DNA from: Pomacea canaliculata
Lineage: Eukaryota; Mollusca; Gastropoda; Architaenioglossa; Ampullariidae
DNA length: 64,000 nt
Reading direction: 5' to 3'
NCBI RefSeq assembly: GCF_003073045.1
Contig: NC_037590.1
Location: 1,824,016 to 1,888,015 of the forward strand
Each line of letters opens with the position of its first letter. Within the stretch, counting starts at the first letter, position 1. Shown here piece by piece: positions 37,105 through 49,989 of this stretch. Position numbers and translations under genes: made by a program. The notes beneath the pieces are model-generated. The model ran no database searches and was not told the DNA's origin. It saw nothing but the letters and a program-made list of their open reading frames with translations.

Positions 37105-40100
37105 CGCCAATCACGGGTTCAGCCCGAGAGGTTTATTTGAGGGATTAGACAGACGGGACCAAGATGAAAACAAAATAGGGAACCAGTTAGTTTTAATAAA
37201 TAGGAAAGGGCTAACCTTTAGAATGTGGGTCAAGAGGGTCAAACTACAGTTGAAGCTTTTGGGGGAATTCGAGTTCTTATGTCTACACATCCACGCGGTA
37301 AGGGACAAATCCGCATTTCGATGAATAATTATTTTCCTATTTGTTTAAGCCTTCAAAAGTAAGAAAAAACAGGAAGTGTATTTTACACTCTAGCTCCACC
37401 TATAAGTGGCAGAGCTTCTGCTTACGCAAAAAATTGCGTACAGTACGCATTAAAAGTTCGGAGGACCCCTTCAATTTTCGTCAGTGGGGTCCCATTCAAA
37501 TTCGGGCGAAGAACAGGGACCCCTTAAAAATCTGATGAAGGGGTCCCTGGGACCCCAAAGAATTTAGCCTTAGCAGAAGCCCTGAGTGGTAATATATAAT
37601 AGCAAGCACACACACAAAACAATGGTACAGATTTTGCGGTTCGTTTTGGGAAAAGAAATGCTTCTACTAGTAAAATATTAATGTTGAGTCTCACTCCAGA
37701 CCCCCACCCTTCCTGAAACACAAATCCTGCTATAAATCATTCCTTTCCTTGACTGAAGTACAGCATGATCAAAGACAGTCTTTGATAACAACAGTGTGCT
37801 ATGTTTAGTGAAGGAAAGTATATGACAGAGAATTGAGAATCATTATTATTTCAGAGGAGAGGCGACCTTTCCTCGTGGATTGTGCGCTGGAGGTGCAACA
37901 GAATTTCGCTGGTTCGTGTCTTAACTACAAAACCTTCTACTATCTACCCGGCAACTGCTTAGCAGACAGATGTCCAGTTTAGCAGGAAGATAAAAGTTTT
38001 GGAAGGTTGAGTCTGTCACTTGCCTTGACATAGACACGGTGAACCACTTACATCAACTACCACTGAAACCACCGGGTAAAGGAACACAAATTGTAAATTG
38101 GTAAAGGGGTTGTAGGGCCCAGACGGTAGGGCAGAGACGGTGGTGGGGCCTCTGTCACACTGAATGCACTCAGAGAACTTCTTTCACTGAGGAAGACACT
38201 GGTTGACACTAGATGTATGATGACCGCGCGAATCTCATGGTCCCCACAAAGAGGGCCACACATCACACAATGTGGTGACAAAGACCATATGATCATATGA
38301 CCTGAAGACAGACACTAACGCACGGAGGAGCAGGATAGTAGCAGATGGTGTGAAAACCTTTACACCTGTTATTTACAAACATGTCATCTCATCTCAATGA
38401 CCAAGGAGCGTGCTTCATACTGTTAGCAGACGACTACAAAACGACTCAAAGAGTTGTGTGTATATATTTATAATATTTTATATTTTAATAAACAACTATT
38501 GCACTTACATTAACATTTTAACTTGTTTTTACATTATTGCTTAGTGTTTATTATTTTTTGTTATCTAGATTATTTTGTAGTTCATTTTACATATCTATTT
38601 AGTACGAAGGACGGAAGTGTGCAGAAAACCACATTCTCGTGCATACGCACATCTGGACTTCCTGCAGAGAATAATAAATAAAATATATGCAAACAATAGC
38701 AGCCCCGGTAGAGAATCAGCCTCTTGAAGTGCGCATGTCCTGCAGACCTTATGCCCTCAGGAAAGGGAATCCCCTCCACCCTGTCTTTGTGAACAGCAGA
38801 GCAGACTTGCGAAACCCGCTGATTGTTTGTGGTGTGCAGGACACCCACTGGGTGACTTCCTCATCAAACACCCTGTCATTACACTGTCCTCAGTCCCTGG
38901 TAAACAAGGAATTCCTCACCGTGTGTGATGCAGTTAACAAGGGCTCTTACTGCAGTAAACAAGGGTGTTTTCAATGTATGCAACCACCACTCTCCATAAC
39001 TTATTACAAAAATCGTTGCGAGAATCTGCACCAGATTTCTAGATATTACTTAATTTCAGCGAAGTGAGATGAGAGTTGGGCTCTCTAAGTGTTTCATTCA
39101 CTGTACTGTCCACCTACAGTTTTAGTCCAGTTCTCGTCATTTTACAGAGATATTCGGTTTGTACAAGTTCGTGCGCACTCACTTGCACACGTGCTTATCC
39201 TAAGATGCACGACAAGCAGCCAACCACACATGCAACCAGCACAGACAAATCAGAAGGGTGAGAGGTGAGGACTTGAGGCTGAAAGTTATGGAGAAGGAAT
39301 GTTTCCCTCATTTCAATTTCTCGTGATAGCAAAGCCAGGTCACAGCAAACACATTCAGTTGAGAATAATTAACTCAAGGGCCAATCAGTGTCCCGCCGCA
39401 CAGGTGCGTCATACGGTGTAACGTGAGATGCGCCTGACGCCGAGCCGAACCCTCTTGACGTCAGCACAGTTCAAAGGTCAAAACTCTGAATGCAGTCTCT
39501 TCTGCTCTGCATGCTTCCTTTTTATTTACCTTGAGTTGTTTTGACGCGATCGTTACTGGCAAACAAGTCAGGGAACCACGTGTGAAGCAGAGCGAGACCG
39601 AAGTGAGGAAGGAATTTCCCAACCCACCAAAAAAAAAAAGTTCTTTTATTTTCATTTCTCGCATGCTCCGGCTTCGTGGTTTGGCTTGCTCGTGTTAACA
39701 CGGCGAGAAAGGAGAAAAATAAAAGAACAGACGAACGAACAACACACACACACACGCAGGCACGCACTCACGGAGGGTGAAAGAGAAGGAGTGCAGAGAA
39801 AGAAAAAAAAGATGGGTTGTGAGAAGCAGGTGTGAGATTGGACACCTACAAATATACAATGTCAGCACAGAATGGCTTCAGAGCCTTTATATCACGAAAC
39901 AGTTATTTCTTCTGTCTTTCCTGTTAGAATCATACACCTTCACTGCTGTTATCTTTGTTCATATGAGTCATAGTTACCGGAGGAGGCAAAAAGAAACACA
40001 ATCTAGGCCAGGGTGCGGTGGGTCCGGCCCTCAAGGTATCAACATGCTGCGTATAAACTTGCTTGTCGGCCCTTGTCACACCTCGGTGTGAAGTGATACC

Positions 40101-41515
40101 AGTGAACCGTCTCAGTTTCTCTTTAACTCCTAGGAATTACTTTCAAAACAAATTCAGGATGTCTGTTAATTAAATACAAAGAAAAAGCAAAACAATCCAC
40201 CCGCTGTCCTACCCCCCTCCCTTCTTGACACACACATTCACACATACGTATAAACACACGCACGTACACACGAGCGCACGCGCACATACACATGGTGCAA
40301 GTGAATAGCCGCGTGGTCAGACTGGTAGGAGATCGAAAGTGCACGCACTGTCAGGTTCGATGCCCATGTAGTACAACATACTTTCCCCAACTGACCCAGG
40401 TCGGACACAGAAGTTTCGTTCGTTTGTTTTGTTCTTTTATTCGTTTTTTGTTGTTATTCATTGCTTCGTTCCACGTCTGTATGTCATTTCCTCAATTTTT
40501 CTAATCTCTTCCTCCTTCCACTTGGTCTTGTAAAGCAGCCTACTTACCCAGGGCCCGTTAAAACTCCCATCTATCCTTTTGTGCCCCCCCCCCCAATATC
40601 CCCCGAGAACAGGGATTGGGAGGGTAGCTGCTTTTCTGCCTGAAGAGTTGTAAATCCACCCTAATCGCTTTTTAGTGAAATCTCTTTGTGACGGAAGGGT
40701 TTTGTGTGTTCATGATTGTATAAGAGCTTGCACCCAATTCGCCGCACCCAACGGGACAGGAGACGACATGAACTCGGGGTTAATCTGCTGGGCACTGTGG
40801 AGTCGACATTTCACAGATTGAATGGTGACAAACCCTCTGTGGTTCCCCTCTCACAGAAGACGACAATGTTAGCCCCTTGAGCAGTCATGACTGTCATGTC
40901 CAACCTACAGAACAAAGTTAGGATTTCTAGACACGGTCTGTGTGCAGTTAACGCCAGCTCATGTCGACCACTACTTCGTGGTCACGTGCCTGCTGAAATT
41001 ATGTCGTCCCTCAGGATGTATTTTATTATTTTTCATGGTTGCTTTTCATCAAAAAGTTTGTTCAGAAAGATAAAAAATATAGAAGGTCCTCTGACCAAGA
41101 ACAAGCTTGTACGTGACCCCTCCAGCAGTGGAATGGAAGGTCAAGGCCACAAGGGTCACGGCATGCACGGCACGTGCACCACTTGACTGGCGCGCACGTC
41201 CGGACGGCGGAAGTGGCTACTACGGCGCAACACGTGACGTCGTCTCGACCTCAGCACGCGCTGGCAAGGAGGAGGGGGAAGTGCACGTGACCTCCCGTGA
41301 CCCGTCATGGCGCTGAGCTCGTGACTCCGTGTTGCGGAGGAGGCGGAGCCTCGATCTGGTGAGAGATCCCTCTCGCAGTAGATGGGAGGATGTTCAAGCA
41401 TCTGTGAGCACTCGAAACATTCTGAGAGACAGGCTACTGGATTTCTGAAAACCGTGTTCAGAAAGAGGAAAATTACAGTGAACACACAATTCACGTGGTA
41501 ACAGTGGTTTGAATA
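37105..41515. other. Intergenic DNA without a recognised gene
   Basis: A stretch at about 37440-37570 with repeated GGGGTCCC/GGGACCCC motifs looks like part of an interspersed repeat. An open frame at 38687-39067 (126 codons) has cysteines but no family I know. CA-rich tracts occur at 39740-39770 and 40228-40285. Confidence 0.4.
40296..40390 (+). repeat. tRNA-derived SINE-like element
   Basis: An A-box-like ATAGCCGCGTGGTCAGACTGG and a B-box-like GGTTCGATGCCC (about 40356-40367) at tRNA-like spacing. No tRNA cloverleaf or 3' end can be recognised, so this is a SINE head and not a tRNA gene. Confidence 0.55.
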
Positions 41516-44500
41516 CAGTCACACCTCGAAATCCGTTCCAAAACAATCGGCGAAATCCGAAACAGACGAAAACCGAGACAATTATTTCATATTCAACAAT
41601 ACAAATCCAATTAATTCGTTCTAGGTCAGGTCAGGTCAGTCCCATGCCCGGTCCGGGCGTAGGGGGGACCGTCCGGCAGCAGCAACAGACAGAATTTTCC
41701 ACCCGGTCCTGTCTTGAGCAGATGAGAGCAGGTCTGGCATCTCGCGTTCGGTCCATTCTTTAATGTTGGTGACCCAGCTTTTCCTCGGACGACCACGACG
41801 ACGGCTCCCTTCGAGGTTCCTTGTAGAATCGTCTTGGACCAGGGTGTTGTGGCGGGTGACGTGACCGAACCCAGGCGAGCTTGCGCCGCTTCACTGTTGC
41901 CAGAAGGGCTCATGTGGGCCCACGAGGGAGGTTACGGTGCTCCGTACGTATGCGTTGGTCTTGTGTTCGCGGTACGAGATGCGGAGCAGCTTTTCTCAAG
42001 CACTTGTTCTCAAAGGCCTGGAGCTTCTTTTCCGTTGCGGCAAGCAGCGTCCAAGTCTCGCAGCCGTAGAGTAGGATTGACACTACGAGGGACTTGTACA
42101 GCCTGTGTTGGTACTGAAGCTGATTGGTTGCTTCGCAGATCCTATCCAGCCTGGACATTGCGGATGTTGCCATACCAATCCTGATACGGATCTCTGCTGT
42201 ACAGCAGCCATCTCTAGTCAGGGTGGCACCCAAATACTTGAAGCTGTTGACTCCTCCAGTTTCTGGCCGTTCATGACGATGTTGCTGCTGCTGTCGGTGG
42301 TGGAAATAATCATTACTTTGCTTTTTTCTGAGCTTATTTCCATGCATAGGCCCCGCTCGCCTGGAGAGTCTGTCCGTCAAATCCTGAAGTTCGTTGTTAC
42401 TGCCTGCCATGAGGTCAATGTCATCTGCAAAGCGGAGGTTGCACAGGGGTCTGCCACCAATGGAGATTGAGGTAAGTGGTTGTGGAGGGTGTCTTGCATG
42501 ATTTTTTTCAAGGAAGATGTTAAAAAGGATGGAGAGAGAGGCACCTTGACGGACCCCGATCGTCATCGCGAAGAATCGCCTAGTTGGTTTGTTGAGTAGT
42601 ACCGCGCTGGAGGCGTTCTTGTAGAGTGCTGCTACCATCTGGATCAGTCCTCCTCTATGTTGAATGATCTCATGACCTGCCAGAGTCCATCGTGCCAGAC
42701 ACGATCAAAAGCTTTTTTGAAATCGATGAAGTTATGGTATAGTTGACGTTGATGCTCCAGGTGTTTTTTCTATCATAACACGGCAGTTAAAGATCTGTTC
42801 TACCGTGCTTCTTCCAGCCCTGAAGCCAGCCTGTTCTTCTGCCAGCAGTTCCTCTGCAATAGGTTTTAAGCGGTTGAGGATGATTCTGAGCATTACTTTG
42901 CTTGGTGACTTATCAGACTGATGGTTCTGTAGTTCTGGCACTGCCTCAGGTTCCCTTTCTTAGGGAGTGGGATGATGATAGACTGAGCCCATTCTTTTGG
43001 GCATTTCTTTTCTTCCCATATCTTTTGACACAGTGTGGTGAAGGCCTTGGTTGTTGCGTCTCCTCCATGCTTCAGCAGCTCAGCAGGTACGTTGTCCACA
43101 CCAGGTGACTTTCTCCCTTCAGACTGTGCATAGCTTCTCTCACCTCATCAGTGAGGACTGGCAGGTCTTCAGCTCTCTTGTCCCAGTCTGGTGATGCTGG
43201 AGAATGCTGGTGTCTGGCTCGATCTTGTAGTTGTACAAGTCTTGGCAATTCAGTCCAACGACTTAGTACAGCAGCTTTCTCCGTAAGGAGCTGTCGGCGC
43301 TGTCTTCGATGACTGTGGCTGGTCGCTGCTGAGTCTTGGTGAGGGCCTTCAGTGTTCATATGCCTTCTTGCTGTCTCCGCTTGCCATGCCTATTTCCACG
43401 CTGCAACACTGGTCTTCGATCCAATCTTCTTTTGCCTCCTTCATCCTTGTTCTGATCTGCTGGTTGACAAGTCTGTACTTGTCTGCTGACGTCGGGTCTC
43501 GACCTCTCCCTCTCTTCAAGGCTCTCCTTTCGTCGCAAAGATCAAGGATGTCGTCTGTCACCAGGGTTGTTTGCGCTTCCTCTGCTTCCCCAGCACTTCG
43601 TCTGCAGTAGAGAGTAGCACCTCTTTGATACTTCCAGCAAGGGCGTCTATGTCGCAGTCTATAGTAGCCAGGGCTGCAAATTTGCCCCCCACCTGGGCCT
43701 GGAAGATCCTCTCTGTGTCCGGATCTTTGAGCTTCTCAAGGTTGAATCGGATGCGAGGGCTCTTATTGTTTGTCACGTCTCAACTTCAGTTTCAACTTGA
43801 GGCTAGTGAGGACGAGGTTGTGGGTCGCTGCCTATGTCAGCGCCAGGAAAGGACCTCGTTTGTGCTTTGTTGATGCCTGATTTGAAACGCTGAGGCAGCA
43901 AGATGAAGTCAATCTGGTTATGGACCAGACCTCCCGGCGAATGCCACGTTACAGTTCTTGACTTCTTGTGCGGGTGGAGGGTATTGGCAATGGTGAGACG
44001 GTGACTCTGAGCGAATTCTAGTAGCCGTAGGCCTCTTGCGTTGGTGTTGCCTAGGCCAACTTGCCGACTGTTCCTGCCCATTGTTGGTAAGCGTCAGGGC
44101 CGATCGTAGCATTCCAGTCGCCAAGGACAAGCAAGATGTCTTTCTTCGGAGTTTTCTTGATGATGTTGTCCAGCTCCTCGTAGAATTCCTCAACCTCTTC
44201 ATCTTCGTGTTCTGATGTTGGGGCGTACACTTGTATAATGGTGATGTTGTGCGGTCGAGCAGAGATTCGTTCTAGACATTCCATAAAAAAAAACAACAAA
44301 CAAACCAAAAACACGTTTTATAGAGACTAAATGTAGTTTAATACTAAAAACATTTTTTAAAACATAAAAGACTGATGTAAAGAGCTTAAAACTTTCTTTA
44401 GTCCCATGATGGAGCTGAAACGAAAGGGTTAACTCATCAGCAAGGAAAAGATTTAACAGGGACAATGAGATTTGAACACATGTGATTTTATCTTACATGC

Positions 44501-44709
44501 GTTACCTAGCTTTTGAACACGAAAAACGCAAAGTAAACACGTGACATGTGACACGTGACACGAGGACTGTACACAGCAACCACTGTAATATCGCACACAC
44601 CGCGTGGGTCGCCCTTTCCTTCACAAAATCAGCAACCAAGTCCGAGGCAACCGATCAAAACGGAAAAAATCAACGAAAAGCGAAACCGACGATAACTGAG
44701 GTGTGACTT
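41516..44709. mobile_element. Short inverted-repeat DNA transposon (MITE-like), split by a LINE
   Basis: The left end begins TA|CAGTCACACCTCG and the right end is its inverse, GAGGTGTGACT (44698-44708), followed by weaker matches inward (right end inverted: TTATCGTCGGTTTCGCTTTTCG). This resembles the ends of pogo/Tigger-type elements. Without the LINE (41625-44264) and one target copy the element would be about 540 bp and non-coding. The right-hand TA is not preserved, so the class assignment is tentative. Confidence 0.6.
41625..44264 (-). mobile_element. 5'-truncated, decayed LINE (endonuclease / reverse transcriptase)
   Basis: On the minus strand, from 44264 downward: the C-terminal half of an AP-type endonuclease (TIIQVYAPT, LVLGDWNATIG, QIDFILL), a linker, the reverse transcriptase (PLPKKGNLRQCQNYRTISL, AEEQAGFRAGRST, GVRQGASLS, catalytic FADD at about 42420-42431), and the end region (LLYGCETW, then RGRPRKSW-like). 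At least seven frameshifts or stops separate these blocks, so the copy is dead. The 3' end is (AGGTC)n-like (41625-41640). An 11-bp direct repeat ATTCGTTCTAG flanks it (41614-41624 and 44265-44275), a convincing target-site duplication. Confidence 0.9.
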
Positions 44710-47700
44710 CACAACTTTCCCAAAGGACCGGATGGGGAAGGTCTTAGTACAAGGGAAGATAGCCGAGGACAAGGAGGGTGGACAAGTTTGTTTTTTCTTC
44801 CTCTTTTTTCAATTCTGTCTCTCCCATAGTTTCTTTGTGGATGTCACGGAAATGAAGGTCCGTGATAGATAGGCAGTTAGGTAGGTGTGTGTGGTGGTGT
44901 GGGTTAGGTTGTTGCTGTGTGACTCAGCAAATGTTGATTACTGTTCACACTGTCCTCTTCCTGTCGTTCTTCCTCGCTCGCTCGTGTCGTGTCCTGGAAG
45001 CCTGCCAAGCTGTCTGCCTCTTATTTATGTGGTTATTGTGCAAGTCAGCCACCCACGCATCCGTGGTGTCGACTTCCGGTGGTTGAACCAATCGCAGTGG
45101 GTGAACCAGTCCCGTCCCCCGTCCCTCACATTTCCGAGTCCCCTGTCCTACAACTGTGCAAAACCAAAAATCACCTTTAGGTGAAAGTATACTTCACTCT
45201 CAAACTCAACGACAACAGCAACAACAACACGCAGATTCAGTTTTTAACTGCAACTATAAAAAAAAGCAACTGTGGACAATCTCATAAGCACAGCAAACAC
45301 TGAAACTGGCTGAATGTGTGAAAGTATTAAACTCAGCCGCTGATGATAAACGAGAGAAGGATCAAAAGGAAGACACTAAGAACGGAATAAATAAGTAGAT
45401 ATGTGTAAGTAAATGCTATAGAAAGGAAAATAAATTGCTGTGGTCTCGATGAGAAGCTTGTGTCAATGCGTGACCTCGATTGCGTCAGCGCCCGTCATAG
45501 CACGCGGCGTCTGGCAGGTCACGTGACGTACCCGAAGGAGCGGCCGCGGGTCGCCAGAGGTCACAGACTGCCGCTCAATGAGCAGCGGAGAAAAGATAAC
45601 ACACATACTTGCACCCGCCTACGTACCCACCCATACAACACACCCTGCATCCTGTCATTTGCCAGCAGACATAAAGTTTGCATACAGATACAGGCCAACC
45701 GCCCCTCCTTGACACTCTCACACACACACACAGACAGACAAACACATGAAACGCAACATAACACATGCAGCCATGCTGCTGAATATATAAAACAGATTTT
45801 GTTTCTCGTTATGGTATTGGAAGCTAGTTTGCTGTTTGATTTCTTTCGCTCAGATGTGGAAGTCCTTTAAAGTTGACTTTCATTGTTATTTGAGGAAACT
45901 ATTGCTGTTATTTTCTCTCGACAGTTTAACATTTATTTCGTTAGTCTATCTTTTCTGATGTGTGTATATGTACGTAAAGTTATGTGATCAAACGTAGAGA
46001 AGAGATGGGCCCACGGGGAGTATTTATGAATCGTCTGTTGTTTCTGTCTCAAAAGGTCCCCGGAGTTTAGTGCCCCTGCAAATTGCTCGTTTACTCAAGG
46101 TGAGGGAGCAGCATGTGATGGGGGTCAAGGCTGGGGTCACAAGGACACCCTGCATGCGGCTGGAACGTGTGACTGATTGACTGGACGTGATTAGCGCGTG
46201 CAGAGCAAGTTCGTGCATGTGTGGAAATGTGTGACAGGATGTTGCGACTGCTGGCCATCTGAAAGACTTCCGCAGCATTTGACAGGAATGTGATGTCGGC
46301 TTCCTTTTCTTTTAAGTTGATACTCCATTGGGTAAAATTCTCTTGGAAGGAAAGAAGCAAGGAAGAACAAACTAAGAAAGGAGTGTTGGCGAACCAAAAC
46401 AAAAAACAAAAACACCGCACTCATGAATAATCGACTGTAGCAATCGAAAGAAAGAAGTAATGAATAGTAAGAAGATAACCAGATTGATCAGAAGAATAGC
46501 AGGAAAGAACCAAAAAAAAATGTGTAGTTTTCTTGCAGTAACTTTGTCAGTTTTCACAGCTGTAGTAAGAAGAGTTAGTGAATGTGTGTAATGGCCAGCA
46601 CTCGGCATGACGTCAGCAGTGTACAGAAAGTGACCTTAGTCAGGCCTGACCTCTCTGCTCCGCCACTTTTTCCCCAGAATCACAGGGTGGCAGATGGCTG
46701 TCCTACAATCCTGGCATCCGATTGATCGTCTATGATAAACGGTCACAAAGTGTTCAGAGGCGCGCTGGTGCTTCCTGTTTTTCTTACAACCAAAATACAC
46801 GTTTGAACTTGCAAACGGGGAACCCCCACAACGTGACGATCTGGGTCATGACCCTTCTATAATTAGATCCTAAGCCGGCAGAGTGTCGGCATCCGCACAC
46901 GAGTCCCATGACCACCATGTGTCCTTCTGATGCAACAGAAAGGTCAGCTGTACTCCCATGATTGCTGTTGTTGTGAATGTTGACAATTTTCTTGCGACCC
47001 ACAGTCGAGATTCTACTTTCCTTTTGAGGGTACTTTCAGTATTTGTGTGTGTGTGTAAATGATAGCCTCTAGAGTAAATCGAGAGACGCAGACGTACGTA
47101 TGGACGGGTAGATGGGAGCGTAGCTGTGATTGCGGGTGGGTACAGCCACACGATTCACCTCTCCTCCCCTTCTTCCTGTATTGACCACTCTCCCCGCCCT
47201 CACCTTTTTTTCAGAAGTGGAATTCGTGTCCTTTGACCTTCACAACGGTCACATCCTCAGCTGCGACAGAGAGTGGATTGCACAAGACACGACAACAACA
47301 ACATACTCCATCCCACTTTCAGTTCCTCGCGAAACTTCCTGTTTTGGGGCTAGCTGCACAACCGGGTGGGGGGCTGACCCCTGAGTGAGGTGCGGGGTGG
47401 GGGGGGAGAGTGATAGGAGGCTGACATTCGTTTGATGTCAAATTGCTTCTCCTCAAATTACTTCTCCTTTTTCAATCTGTTTACAATTATCTCCTACTCC
47501 AGAAACTGATTTCTTAGATGAAGTCGTTTGACTGAATAGTGGCTTCACTCCAAGACTGTACAACTGATCTCGTCTAAGTTCAATCCTCATGAAGAAAACT
47601 TTGCCAGGGACCAAAAGGAAACAAACTGTAAAATTCAGTCGTTGACAGGAAGGCGAACTGGCGAAACAGCAAGGTTAGGGTGTTTGGCAATGATATTGAC

Positions 47701-48470
47701 CCTGACCCTCGACCCGACCCCGGCATCTTCGACACTTTCACATCAGAAGTTTACATTTACTAGCGAGACTTTTAACCCCGATAACAAATAAATAGAAATA
47801 TAAATGTGAAATCTATACGGTTACAGACACCTGGACACCTTTCAAAGTATATGAATTTCGAGTAGTGTGTGCTGACTGAGACCAAGGAGTTCATTGTATC
47901 CGAGACAAGGAGACGCCATATTGGTAGCTGACCCGACTTCAACACGTATCCATTAAATGATGAAATCATCTTCGTGGTAATCGTTGATTTCTACTCACTT
48001 TAGGCAGAGGGTGGTTTGGTAGATTTTAAAAATCAAACATAAACACATTCAGTCGGCATGTTGATCACACATTTCGATCGAGAACATGTGCTTGGCTAAG
48101 GATTTTTATTTCCATCAAAAGATGACTCATTTAGAGAACGATCATCGGCGATACTAGTTATCAAACAGACCAGTGAGTCATGCAGTGTACACGCTGATAC
48201 CCTCTACAGGTCACAGTACTAAAGCCAGTCACCACCCGACAGTCGAGGGAATCCCTATCACAAGCTCGTTCTCCATCTGCTGCTACTTTGCTGCCCTTGC
48301 TAAAGTGTCTACAACCCGTTTCCCTACTACAGTAGTCAGTTCAATACGCTTGACAGAACAAAACAAAAGAAATCCATTCAACAGTCATAAATATACCGAC
48401 AGACAATGTACCTAGCTTACAGACAGACCATCACATGACAGAAGTAAAGAGGTTAAAGTAGTCTACTGAC
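44710..48470. other. Intergenic DNA without a recognised gene
   Basis: Contains CA-rich tracts (45715-45740) and GT-rich DNA near 47040. No RNA gene or protein family is recognised on either strand. Confidence 0.45.
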
Positions 48471-48479
48471 CTTTCTAGG

Positions 48480-48700
48480 TTCTTGGGGGGTGAGTTGTAG
48501 GGGTCAGCTTTTGTGAGGGCCCATCTACTCTCCCTCACTGCATGATATTCCTCAACTATAGACTCACATCCAATTCCGGCAACTGAGTCGTGGGAGAAGT
48601 TTTCTGCGCCAATTGGGTATCGAACCTGCCGGCCTCTTGATTCGGACGCTATGCTCTAAGTCTAGTCACTCGGCTGTCCGCTTCCCCATACGAGGAATGA
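48480..48700 (-). repeat. tRNA-derived SINE, minus strand
   Basis: On the minus strand an A-box-like ACAGCCGAGTGACTAGAC (about 48679-48662) precedes a B box GGTTCGATACCC (about 48628-48617), followed by a body ending near CCCTCACAAAAGCTGACCCC. The frame carries no protein. Downstream to 49680 no gene is seen. Confidence 0.65.
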
Positions 48701-49688
48701 GAAGAAGAACAAGAAAAAAAAAGTAAACGATAGTCTCAAAAAATATCGTCTTATAATTAAAGAAGTCATCTCTCATAATTAAATACAACAAAATAAATAA
48801 CATACAAAAACAGCAAAATATCTAACAAGACAATTAGACTAGCAATATCAATATAATTATTATACCATGGTGTGTATGCTATAACTTTGCATATTGTTGT
48901 CTCAACGTGCACACCGTTATTCTTATTTCACAGTGTGTATTTGTGTCTGGTAAAAGACAAGCTACAAAGTGTTCGGTGAATACTCGAACCTGTCCAGGGG
49001 AGAAGTCAGGGATGTGACGTCAGCATGACAAAACATTTGTGGTCACGTGCTCCATCGACGGTAACTACCCTCGACACCTTGTGAGGTAGTCGCGTGTGTT
49101 GGTGGTGTTTGCTGTAAGAAATGTTTCGCCAAACAAGTTGCTCATTAAAACCAGAAAATATATAGCATGTGACCAGAGAAAGAACAGATCAAAAGGGTTG
49201 CGGCGTCTTGTTTTGAAAAAAAAAATGTTACTGTTGATTTAAAATAAAACTAACAGATAAATATTGCCTGTATATTTAATACAGGAAGTATTCGTTTATC
49301 GCCTTCTCCGTTCACGCAGCTATTATCAATTTTACCATCATGAATTTCATCGCCAGAAGCACTACTGGCATCTGGGTCTTCCCCACGACATTCACAACGA
49401 CCACTGCTACCACAGCAAAAACCTTCACAACACCAACAGGCGCTTTCACAACGAAACCGTTAATTTGACCATCGCAGAGGCTAACATATTGACTAACATG
49501 TCAACAATCAATATTATGAGGAAGATGGCGAGTGTGATCACAGCAGATCGAGAGAGAGAAAAAAACAGGAACTCTTCCTATGGGTAATGAATATTTAATT
49601 CGTTTCACTCTCTCTCTCTCTGTGACAGCGGACTGGGCGGTGCCACTAGCAGCTGTACGATTGGCTCGCAGGTCTGGCAGCTAGTGAG

Positions 49689-49698
49689 GGGGAATCCC
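49689..49698 (+). promoter_or_regulatory. NF-kappaB/Rel-type motif upstream of gene C
   Basis: GGGGAATCCC fits GGGRNWYYCC exactly and lies about 290 bp before the gene C ATG. Inverted CCAAT boxes (CCATTGGCT) lie nearby at about 49718 and 49842. Confidence 0.5.
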
Positions 49699-49761
49699 TG
49701 TCAACAAGGACGCCTGCCATTGGCTGATACCGAGAGTGTGTGTGACGGAGGCGATGATATA

Positions 49762-49771
49762 GGGAGATCCC
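49762..49771 (+). promoter_or_regulatory. Second NF-kappaB/Rel-type motif upstream of gene C
   Basis: GGGAGATCCC fits GGGRNWYYCC exactly and lies about 220 bp before the ATG, next to a TATA-like GATATAGG. Confidence 0.45.
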
Positions 49772-49989
49772 TTTTCTTCTCTCGCTCGACGAATGCCTCG
49801 GCCGTGGGAAACAAGCTACCTGTGGTGATAGCAACGTGCACGCCATTGGCTTGGGCCTGCGCACGCGCACTCGCTTATGAGAGCAGGTACCCGCACAGGC
49901 TGTCATTCATAAGGTTGGTTGCGACGGAGCGAGACTGCCAACACCTGCGGACAACAAAAGTTTGAGTAATCAAACAGCGAACAGACACG

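Noticed and set aside
33961-37114. Two minus-strand ORFs of more than 1,000 codons made of Thr-His-Ser-Leu repeats
   Set aside because: They are translations of the perfect TGAG microsatellite, which is stop-free in every minus-strand frame. There is no start context, domain or composition of a real protein.
38687-39067. 126-codon ORF with several cysteines
   Set aside because: No recognised family, no splice or promoter context, and cysteine spacing unlike the receptor family. Left unannotated as a gene.
41834-42470. Plus-strand ORFs of about 116-121 codons across 41.8-42.5 kb
   Set aside because: They are antisense shadows of the reverse-transcriptase frame of the LINE.
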